The translations under genes and the position numbers were made by a program. 6,715 bases of DNA, from positions 1 through 6,715 of the forward strand of contig JAFGUM010000072.1 of NCBI GenBank assembly GCA_016938515.1. The letters run 5' to 3'. The DNA comes from Spirochaetales bacterium. GTDB taxonomy: Bacteria; Spirochaetota; Spirochaetia; Treponematales; UBA12059. Shown here piece by piece: positions 1 to 5,850 of the stretch; position 1 is the stretch's first letter, and every line of letters starts with the position of its first letter. The notes beneath the pieces are model-generated. The model was given only the letters and a program-made list of their open reading frames with translations. It made no database searches and was not told where the DNA came from.

Positions 1-1044
1 CCTCTCTATCCTGCCGATCGACACGACGTCCCGACGCACCGAACGGAGAATGCGCCGCTGTTTGAATACAAGATCTGCAAGCTTCTGCAGCGGCTGCTGC
101 GCCTCTGCTGTATATACCGACAGCAGCACGCCTCGAGCGGCAGCCGTGGCATCAACGCCGAGTATAGTACAGAACGCATAGGAAAGCTCCGCAATCCGCT
201 GGTACCGATGGTATAAGCTCTCGTTCTGTTCCGAGGCTTTGCGCCACGCGACATAGGCGGCGTTTTCTGTAATGTCCTTGTACACTTCGAGAGAGAAACC
301 GAACGTATCAAACCTGTCTCCGCTGAATAGCCGCTCCACAACGCGTTTATCGAGGTCAACGTAAGCCGGATCTGAGAACAGCGCGGCGAGACGTTTCTTT
401 TCGTTCATGATGCGTGGGCGGTTGAACTGCAAATCGTGCATCTCCTGTACCGGTAGATGAAACGCTTCACACACTACATCAATTCGCTTTGACATGAACA
501 AGAACAGCAGTGCCGATATGGTGTAGTCTACGGCGAGCACCACCGCTACGAGCGCAGCAAGGCCGAGCATAACAGTTCGCGGCATGGATTCTATAAGAGC
601 GATGGCAACGGGTTGCGCTACGAGCACGAGCAGCAGTACGAGTACGAACCAGAACGCGGAATATTTGAGGCTGATGCGCCCGTGCAGGTTCATGAATTCA
701 TCCGAATAGTCCCAGATGCGCAGGCCCAGTATCTTCTCGAGCGTTATATGGGCCGCATACTCGACTACAGTGGCCAGCAGCGCGTACAGAAGAGCTTGCA
801 CCCAGAACGGCAGCGGCGCGAACAATATAGTAAAGGGATAGATGATGAGAACGCCAGCGGCGTAGGCCGGGCAGATAGGACCCTGCAGAAAGCCACTATT
901 TATGAGCCCACGCCCGGCTGTCGCGAGATAGAGCATCTCTACGAACCATCCGATAACACCAAAGAGGTAAAAATAGACAAGAAACCCCGCGACGGCATCC
1001 AGACCGGTCAGCGTAAAGCGCGTTGTTTCCAGTATGGCTGGCAT
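1..1044 (-). CDS. CmpB-type (putative ABC transporter permease) membrane protein, C-terminus cut by the window edge
   Basis: Reading the minus strand from ATG at 1044-1042 gives 348 codons without a stop, reaching position 1, so the 3' end is outside the window. A GGAG ribosome site (1050-1053) lies 5 nt upstream. Residues 1-185 are polytopic, with about five hydrophobic segments (near 17-39, 60-77, 78-97, 127-150, 157-184). The signature of the CmpB family (Pfam ABC_trans_CmpB, as I remember it) is clear: GxxGWFVE (29-36), SGFLQGPICPAY (50-61), EY (95-96), and RIWDYSDEFMNLHGRISL (109-126). Residues 186-348 are a soluble, probably cytoplasmic tail. Around 279-309 it resembles the helices of HD phosphohydrolases (HRYQRIAELSYAFCTILGVD, then AAARGVLL), but LLSV replaces the usual LLHD. 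The family is annotated as a transporter permease, yet I know of no firm biochemical role, and no ATPase gene is visible nearby. The family call is solid; function is unknown. Confidence 0.82.
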   Translation of the reverse strand, partial: MPAILETTRFTLTGLDAVAGFLVYFYLFGVIGWFVEMLYLATAGRGLINSGFLQGPICPAYAAGVLIIYPFTILFAPLPFWVQALLYALLATVVEYAAHITLEKILGLRIWDYSDEFMNLHGRISLKYSAFWFVLVLLLVLVAQPVAIALIESMPRTVMLGLAALVAVVLAVDYTISALLFLFMSKRIDVVCEAFHLPVQEMHDLQFNRPRIMNEKKRLAALFSDPAYVDLDKRVVERLFSGDRFDTFGFSLEVYKDITENAAYVAWRKASEQNESLYHRYQRIAELSYAFCTILGVDATAAARGVLLSVYTAEAQQPLQKLADLVFKQRRILRSVRRDVVSIGRIER

Positions 1045-1081
1045 CGTTTCTCCAGGGTGGTCAGATTTGCGATTGCGATTT

Positions 1082-1122
1082 AAAAAACCGCGCTCGCATG
1101 GCCAAACAACGCTACTGAGCGC
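1082..1122 (-). terminator. Possible weak terminator after glnS
   Basis: On the minus strand GCGCTC (1122-1117, inside the last glnS codons) pairs exactly with GAGCGC (1095-1090). Two G residues follow and then six T residues (1087-1082). The 6-bp stem is GC-rich but the loop is 21 nt, longer than in a typical intrinsic terminator. It may give partial termination between glnS and the membrane gene. Pairing by chance is possible. Confidence 0.35.
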
Positions 1123-2854
1123 TTTTCTTTTCTATTTTGGCCCAGGTATCGCGTAGCGACACAGAACGGTTGAACACTGGCGCACCTGGTCTTGAATCCT
1201 GGTCGCAGCAGAAATACCCAAGACGTTCGAACTGGTACGAGTCACCAGAAGAAGCGGATGCAAGGCTCGGTTCGGCATAGGCGTTCGTAATAAACTCAGC
1301 AGACGCCTTGTTTATCGTCTCTACCCAGTCAACACCCGACGGTACGTCCATCGGCCGTTCAGCGGCGAACAGAGAATCGAAGAGGCGCGCCTCCAGGGAC
1401 ACCGCGTGGGCTGCTGAAACCCAGTGAATAGTTCCCTTGACCTTGCGGTTGTCAGGGGCGTTGCCACCTCTGGTTTTCTCGTCATAGACGCAGCGAACGG
1501 CCGTTATTTCTCCCGTTACGGGGTCTTTGTCAAATCCCGTACAGGTAACTATGTAACCGTATCGCAGGCGTACAGAATTTCCAGGAAACAGCCTGAAATA
1601 CTTGGGCGGCGGCACTTCGGCAAAATCGTCCCGCTCTATCCATAGCTCGCCGGAGAACGGCAAGAGACGTGTTCCCGCCTCTGGATCTTCCGGGTTGTTA
1701 ATCGCCTCAAGCTCCTCTGTGACGCCAGCGGGCCAGTTTTCCAGTATGAGTTTGAGCGGATGAAGCACGGCCATAACGCGCCGCGCTTTCTTGTTGAGAT
1801 CCTCTCGCAGACAGTGTTCCAGCAGCTGTATGTCAACGAGGCTGTCCGTTTTGGCGATGCCTATTCGTTTGAGGAAATCCTGAATCGCGGCGGGCGTGTA
1901 CCCGCGTCGACGCATGCCGGCAATGGTGGGCATGCGGGGATCATCCCAACCCGAAACGAGGCCTTCCTGCACGAGTCTCAGCAACCACCGCTTGCTGAGC
2001 ACGGTATGGCTTATGTTAAGCCGGGCAAACTCTATCTGCCTCGAAGGAAACACCTCGGCTTCACGGATAAACCAGTCGTACAGCGGTCGGTGAATCTCGT
2101 ACTCGAGCGAACACAGGGAGTGTGTTACCCCTTCTATGGCGTCTGACAACGGGTGCTGAAAATCGTACATTGGATAGATGCACCAGGCATCACCCGTTCT
2201 GTAGTGCTTCTCTCGGCGGATTCTGTACATGACAGGATCCCGCATCACGAGGTTGGGATGAGCCATGTCTATCTTGGCGCGCAGGGTCTTGCTGCCATCG
2301 GGAAACTCGCCCGCCCGCATGCGCGCGAACAGATCCAGGTTTTCATCAATCGGCCTATCCCTGTACGGGCTGTTGCGCCCTGGGGGGGTCAACGTGATAT
2401 TGGATTTATCAGGCACTGCTGTGCCTCGGTACTCGCGTATCTCCTGGTCAGAAAGGTCGTCGACGTACGCGACGCCCTTTTTAATAAGACGGACAGCCAG
2501 TTCATACAGCTGCTCATAGTAGTCGGAAGCGAACAGAACGCGATCCTTGACGTCTATGCCAAGCCAGGCGGTATCTCGCTGTATGGCCTCGACGTATGAC
2601 ATGTCTTCCTTTTCGGGATTGGTGTCGTCGAAGCGCAGGTTGCACGTACCCCCAAAGTCCATCGCGACGAAATAATCGATGCTGAAAGCCTTTGCGTGGC
2701 CAATGTGCATCCAGCCGTTTGGTTCAGGAGGGCAACGGGTGCGCACGTAGTCGTAGCGCCCCGTTCGCAGGTCCTCTGCGACGGCTTCGCGTATAAAATC
2801 GACACCGGGGGTGCCAGCCGCAGTTTCCCCATCCTTCTTGTCCGAATCACTCAT
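1112..2854 (-). CDS. glnS: Glutaminyl-tRNA synthetase (GlnRS)
   Basis: This cytoplasmic enzyme charges tRNA-Gln directly with glutamine, using ATP. The 580-residue protein aligns along its whole length with E. coli GlnRS (554 residues, from memory). The Rossmann catalytic domain carries CPPEPNGWMHIGHAKA with the HIGH motif at 50-53, LRFDDTNPEKE (73-83), which separates GlnRS from GluRS, WCIYPMYDFQHPLSDAIEG (224-242), and the KMSKS-type loop VLSKR (285-289). GWDDPRMPTIAGMRRRGYT (302-320) follows. From about 350 on lie the two beta-barrel anticodon-binding domains, ending in FNRSVSLRDTWAKIE as in the family. Small differences are an N-terminal extension of about 10-15 residues and a short insertion near 146-153. 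The start at 2854 has a strong AAGGAG site 5 nt upstream. The stop is TAG. gltX ends 66 nt upstream in the same orientation and I see no convincing promoter in that gap, so co-transcription is likely. Bacterial GlnRS is generally held to be an old acquisition from eukaryotes. Confidence 0.97.
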   Translation of the reverse strand: MSDSDKKDGETAAGTPGVDFIREAVAEDLRTGRYDYVRTRCPPEPNGWMHIGHAKAFSIDYFVAMDFGGTCNLRFDDTNPEKEDMSYVEAIQRDTAWLGIDVKDRVLFASDYYEQLYELAVRLIKKGVAYVDDLSDQEIREYRGTAVPDKSNITLTPPGRNSPYRDRPIDENLDLFARMRAGEFPDGSKTLRAKIDMAHPNLVMRDPVMYRIRREKHYRTGDAWCIYPMYDFQHPLSDAIEGVTHSLCSLEYEIHRPLYDWFIREAEVFPSRQIEFARLNISHTVLSKRWLLRLVQEGLVSGWDDPRMPTIAGMRRRGYTPAAIQDFLKRIGIAKTDSLVDIQLLEHCLREDLNKKARRVMAVLHPLKLILENWPAGVTEELEAINNPEDPEAGTRLLPFSGELWIERDDFAEVPPPKYFRLFPGNSVRLRYGYIVTCTGFDKDPVTGEITAVRCVYDEKTRGGNAPDNRKVKGTIHWVSAAHAVSLEARLFDSLFAAERPMDVPSGVDWVETINKASAEFITNAYAEPSLASASSGDSYQFERLGYFCCDQDSRPGAPVFNRSVSLRDTWAKIEKKSAQ

Positions 2855-2920
2855 GAGTACTCCTTGTACCGCGCTTCAGGGGTGCGGCTCGGAGAGTATG
2901 CCCCGCGCATTTACAGGCAG

Positions 2921-4411
2921 TCAAGGATGAGCAGCGGCGAGATGTGCAAGCGCTGCGTCAGCCCTCTTGATGGCCACATCTGTACCCAGGACGACTATGC
3001 TCTGAAACAGCGGAGGGCTTACCTTGGTGCCTGTTACCGCCACGCGTAGCGGCATCAGCAGGTCTCCTAGCTTGAAACCAAGCTCCGCAGCCCGCTCTCG
3101 GTACGCCGCTTCAGTAGCGTCATGGTCTGCAACGTCAACAGTGGACAGCATATCCCTGGCGGCGCTGAGCGCTGCGATAGTGCGATCCAGATCCAGTTTT
3201 TTGGGTATGAATTCAAGTGCGGCGGGCAATTCTGGCTCCCTGAAGAGGAAGCGCAGCGCGTCTGGTGCGTCAGACAGGTACTTGAGACGTTCTTTGACTA
3301 GCGGCGTGGCGGCCAGCAGCCTTGCGGCTTCCTCCTCCGTTGCCGTAGACGACACTAGCCCAGCCTCAACCATGAAGGGGGTAATCCTCTCTACCAACTC
3401 CTTGTCATCGAGCATACGCAGGTACTGCCCGTTGAACCACTCAAGCTTGACGTAGTCGAATACCGCGGGCGCTTTGTTGATGTGTTCCATCTTGAATAGT
3501 CTTGCCAGCTCATCAAGGGTGAACAGGTCACGACCGTCTTCGTACGAACAACCGAGCATGGCCACGTAATTTATGAGCGCGGCTTCGAGGTAACCCTTCC
3601 TGCGAAACTCATCGACAGCCGTAGCGCCGTGCCTCTTGCTTAGCTTGTGGCCATCTTCACCCAGCACCATCGGCAAGTGGCACAGCTGTGGAGGCTCCCA
3701 GCCAAAAGCTTCGTACATGATAAGGTGAAGTGGCGCCGACGGGATCCATTCCTGCGCCCGCATCACGTGCGTTATGCCCATCAGGTGGTCGTCTACGACG
3801 TTGGCGAGGTGGTACGTCGGAAATCCGTCGCTCTTGAGGAGTACCGGGTCAGGGTTGACGTCTGCATTTTTCCACTCAATGCGACCGAGCAGGAGGTCGT
3901 TCAAGACTGTAACGCCTTCAAGGGGAATCTTGAGCCGGATGACGTGGGGCTCGCCGGCTTCTACGCGGCGCCTGGCATCGACCGGATCGATGTTCCGGCA
4001 CGTTCTCGGGTATCCAAAACCGGCGGATGACTGGTCGTCGCCGTCATCTTCCACGGGTTCGTCTTTTTTTGCCGAACCGTCAGCGCAGAAACAGTAATAT
4101 GCCTTGCCCATGTCAACGAGTTTTTCCGCGTGCTCCCTGTACAGGGCGAAGCGCTCTGACTGTACGTATGGCCCGTACTGGCCGCCCACGTCAGGGCCTT
4201 CGTCCCAGTAGAAACCCAGCCACCTGAACGTATCGTACAGGTTGCGCACGTACTCGTCGGAAGATCGCGTACGGTCGGTATCCTCGAGTCGCAGGATAAA
4301 GGTGCCTCCTACTGATCTGGCGAACAGGTAGTTGAACAGCGCGGTGCGCACGCTTCCTATGTGTTGCAAACCCGTTGGGGAGGGTGCGTAACGTACTCTG
4401 GCCTTCATCAT
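2921..4411 (-). CDS. gltX: Glutamyl-tRNA synthetase (GluRS)
   Basis: This cytoplasmic class I synthetase attaches glutamate to tRNA-Glu with ATP. It has 496 residues, against about 470 in E. coli. The opening RVRYAPSPTGLQHIGS carries the HIGH-type signature as HIGS (17-20), followed by LRLEDTDRTRS (40-50). The catalytic core continues with LLKSDGFPTYHLANVVDDH (191-209), and the KMSKS-type loop is KLSKRHGA (256-263). Residues from about 320 form the helical anticodon-binding domain, ending in the usual KLGDLLMPLRVAVTG and SPPLFQSIVVLG stretches. The zinc-knuckle region has C107-x-C109 and C138, but the fourth ligand position is N140, and an acidic stretch (about 117-127) fills the loop. Two ATG codons are adjacent (4411 and 4408); the Shine-Dalgarno spacing favours the second, giving 495 residues. 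A dedicated GlnRS next door suggests this enzyme discriminates, charging only tRNA-Glu; that is inference. A sigma-70-like promoter lies just upstream. Confidence 0.97.
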   Translation of the reverse strand: MMKARVRYAPSPTGLQHIGSVRTALFNYLFARSVGGTFILRLEDTDRTRSSDEYVRNLYDTFRWLGFYWDEGPDVGGQYGPYVQSERFALYREHAEKLVDMGKAYYCFCADGSAKKDEPVEDDGDDQSSAGFGYPRTCRNIDPVDARRRVEAGEPHVIRLKIPLEGVTVLNDLLLGRIEWKNADVNPDPVLLKSDGFPTYHLANVVDDHLMGITHVMRAQEWIPSAPLHLIMYEAFGWEPPQLCHLPMVLGEDGHKLSKRHGATAVDEFRRKGYLEAALINYVAMLGCSYEDGRDLFTLDELARLFKMEHINKAPAVFDYVKLEWFNGQYLRMLDDKELVERITPFMVEAGLVSSTATEEEAARLLAATPLVKERLKYLSDAPDALRFLFREPELPAALEFIPKKLDLDRTIAALSAARDMLSTVDVADHDATEAAYRERAAELGFKLGDLLMPLRVAVTGTKVSPPLFQSIVVLGTDVAIKRADAALAHLAAAHP

Positions 4412-4414
4412 GTG

Positions 4415-4420
4415 CTCCTC
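4415..4420 (-). promoter_or_regulatory. gltX ribosome binding site bearing on the start choice
   Basis: GAGGAG on the minus strand is 3 nt from the ATG at 4411-4409 and 6 nt from the in-frame ATG at 4408-4406. The second spacing is closer to optimal, so translation may begin mainly at 4408, removing one Met. The effect on the protein is trivial. Confidence 0.65.
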
Positions 4421-4443
4421 GGACGACTTGTTTCCAGAAAAAG

Positions 4444-4473
4444 AGTATATCGACCCGTGCCGAGCGTGTTCAA
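4444..4473 (-). promoter_or_regulatory. Sigma-70-type promoter for gltX (and probably glnS)
   Basis: Minus strand: -35 box TTGAAC (4473-4468), an 18-nt spacer, and -10 box TATACT (4449-4444). These match TTGACA at four of six and TATAAT at five of six positions. A start of transcription near 4437 would leave a leader of about 26 nt holding the GAGGAG site. Position, orientation and spacing all fit. No operator or attenuator is evident. Confidence 0.7.
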
Positions 4474-4482
4474 GCCGCGGCG

Positions 4483-4511
4483 TGGCTCAACTACAGCTGA
4501 TACCGTACTAT
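4483..4511 (+). promoter_or_regulatory. Weak promoter candidate for the exported FN3/TPR protein gene
   Basis: TACTAT (4506-4511) is a fair -10 box, with a poor -35 (TGGCTC, 4483-4488) at 17-nt spacing. Transcription from about 4518 would give a leader of about 29 nt. TATATT (4524-4529) is an alternative -10, but would leave only about 10 nt before the ATG. A promoter must lie in or near this region because the gene diverges from gltX; which boxes are used is uncertain. Confidence 0.3.
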
Positions 4512-4539
4512 GGAGCTGGCGCGTATATTCCGATACTAT

Positions 4540-4544
4540 AGGAG
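4540..4544 (+). promoter_or_regulatory. AGGAG ribosome site with unusually short spacing
   Basis: AGGAG ends only 2 nt before the ATG at 4547-4549, against a usual 5-9 nt. I keep this start because a good signal peptide begins exactly there and no other in-frame start nearby fits. The short spacing may mean modest translation efficiency. Confidence 0.5.
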
Positions 4545-4546
4545 AT

Positions 4547-5839
4547 ATGAAAGCGAACACCCGCGCCATAACGGCCTTTATTCTCGCCTTGGCAATCGTT
4601 GCGCCCCTATGCGCACAGGACGTCGATGGCGAGGTCTTTGCCCCCTACCCTTCGAGGATCCGCGTTGGCGTTCGCGGCGACGAAGTGGTAATCACCTGGG
4701 AAGACAGCGTTGACGTTACCGCCGGGTACGCCGTGTACCGGCACTCCGCTTTCCCTGACACCGGCAATTTCCCAGATGCCTTGCTCATCGGCTACGCCGA
4801 CAGCGGCGATGCAGGGCTGGTGTACAAGCCCGGCGATCAAAAGCCGTACTACTATTTCGTGCTCGGGCGCATTCCAGAAGACAAAGCTGTCGATGGCGAA
4901 GCCGAGTACAGGCTCTTCATACCACTGCGAAACGTAGTCATAGACGCGATAGCCGTGGCTCCCGAACCGGTAGCACCCGCAAGCACGCCTTCTGCAAGCC
5001 CCGCGAAGGTAACGCCGCGGCTGTCTGGCATACTGGCCAGAGCCGCAGGCGACGCGATAGTCGTATCGATAGACGCATCGGACGATATGGGCAGGCTAAT
5101 CGTTTATCGCGGCACTTCTCCCCTCCGTTCGCCCTCGTCACTGCTGGACGCGGCGCTCGCCGCGATACTGGAACCAGGCTCTGGGCCTTACAAGGATTAC
5201 CCGGTGCCAGGCGTTGACTACTACTATGCCATCATTCCAGAACAAGACCTGGTCAGCGGCAGCGTAAACCTTGAGGCAGGCGTCAACGCTACCGTTTCTC
5301 CGGTTCTTATACGAGCCGGCAGCTATCGCGTCGGATTGCCCTCGGCTTCGGCGACGTCCCGTAGCATGCCGTTGCCGTATCTCGTGCTTACCCGTGGTTT
5401 CGAAGACGCCAAGCCCGTTGGCGTCGACGATCCTACGCCGCGCGCTCGCGCGCTATCAGCCGAAACAGAGAAGGCCATAGCGCTATTGGCCTCTACGCAC
5501 GCGTCCGCGACAAAAGCGCCCAAGCCCCCCATTACGCTTTTTCCTGAAGACCTGCAGTCCACCGGCGGCGGCGAAGAATACGCGCTGCGTACCATAGTGG
5601 CCGGCCCCTTGTCCAAAGGGAACTACGCGGAAGCCGCCAGGGAGTTTACGCTGTACCTGTCTCTACCACGGTCCGCAGCCAACTCAGAACGCGCACGCTT
5701 CTACCGCGGCCAGGCCCAGGCTATGAGCGGCGCGTACCGCGAGGCTTTCTTCGACATGCTCCAGACTCAGGATTCGTACTACATCGAGTCCTCAGCATGG
5801 ATAGACTACATTCTCTCGGTATTGCGACGCGACCAGTAG
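4547..5839 (+). CDS. Exported protein with two fibronectin-III-like domains and a TPR-like C-terminus; function unknown
   Basis: The gene encodes 430 residues. The N-terminus is a classic signal peptide: basic start (MKANTR), hydrophobic core (7-21), and a likely cleavage after LCA at 23. C22 is preceded by A-P-L, a poor lipobox, so a soluble periplasmic or surface protein is more likely than a lipoprotein. Residues 35-135 look like a fibronectin-III-type beta-sandwich (VVITWEDS, GYAVYRHS, KPYYYFVLGR). A Pro/Ala/Ser linker (138-157) leads to a second such domain at 158-255 (LIVYRGTSPL, GVDYYYAIIPE); both share a VYR strand and a YYY strand. Residues 256-342 are low-complexity linker. The last 85 residues (344-428) are helical and TPR-like (GNYAEAAREFTLYLSLP, ERARFYRGQAQAMSGAYREAFFDML). 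No catalytic motif is visible. The architecture suggests a protein-binding or envelope-scaffold role, but that is inference. The frame also stays open upstream to 4361, overlapping gltX; the signal peptide argues for 4547. It diverges from gltX and converges on galM. Confidence 0.85.
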   Translation: MKANTRAITAFILALAIVAPLCAQDVDGEVFAPYPSRIRVGVRGDEVVITWEDSVDVTAGYAVYRHSAFPDTGNFPDALLIGYADSGDAGLVYKPGDQKPYYYFVLGRIPEDKAVDGEAEYRLFIPLRNVVIDAIAVAPEPVAPASTPSASPAKVTPRLSGILARAAGDAIVVSIDASDDMGRLIVYRGTSPLRSPSSLLDAALAAILEPGSGPYKDYPVPGVDYYYAIIPEQDLVSGSVNLEAGVNATVSPVLIRAGSYRVGLPSASATSRSMPLPYLVLTRGFEDAKPVGVDDPTPRARALSAETEKAIALLASTHASATKAPKPPITLFPEDLQSTGGGEEYALRTIVAGPLSKGNYAEAAREFTLYLSLPRSAANSERARFYRGQAQAMSGAYREAFFDMLQTQDSYYIESSAWIDYILSVLRRDQ

Positions 5840-5850
5840 TCTATCGCGTC
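5826..5850. terminator. Inverted repeat around the two convergent stop codons; possible bidirectional terminator
   Basis: GACGCGA (5826-5832) and TCGCGTC (5844-5850) form a perfect 7-bp, GC-rich stem with an 11-nt loop. The loop holds both stop codons, TAG on plus (5837-5839) and TAG on minus (5843-5841), one base apart. No T-run follows on either strand, so it is not a standard intrinsic terminator. It could act with Rho or shield the 3' ends of both transcripts. Confidence 0.4.

Noticed and set aside
6..359. Minus-strand open frame of 117 codons
   Set aside because: It is an alternative frame within the CmpB-type coding sequence, rich in Arg, Ser and Cys as out-of-frame readings usually are.
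1068..1080. Short tandem repeat of ATCGCA on the minus strand upstream of the membrane gene
   Set aside because: Only two copies of six bases; too short to mean anything on its own.
613..1083. Open plus-strand frame of 156 codons
   Set aside because: It lies antisense to the N-terminal half of the CmpB-type protein, is highly charged and of biased composition, resembles no family, and lacks a convincing ribosome site. The opposite frame has clear family motifs.
1424..4227. Several plus-strand open frames of 65-148 codons antisense to glnS and gltX
   Set aside because: All lie inside two well-conserved synthetase genes, show no recognisable domain, and are expected shadows in GC-moderate coding DNA.
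4361..4546. A longer version of the exported protein beginning at 4361
   Set aside because: This would overlap the 5' end of gltX and cover its promoter, and would bury the signal peptide at residue 63. The start at 4547 is better.
4598..4615. Lipoprotein reading of the exported protein (C22)
   Set aside because: The residues before C22 are A-P-L; Leu directly before the Cys does not fit a lipobox, even the loose spirochaete form. Ordinary signal-peptidase cleavage after A23 fits better.
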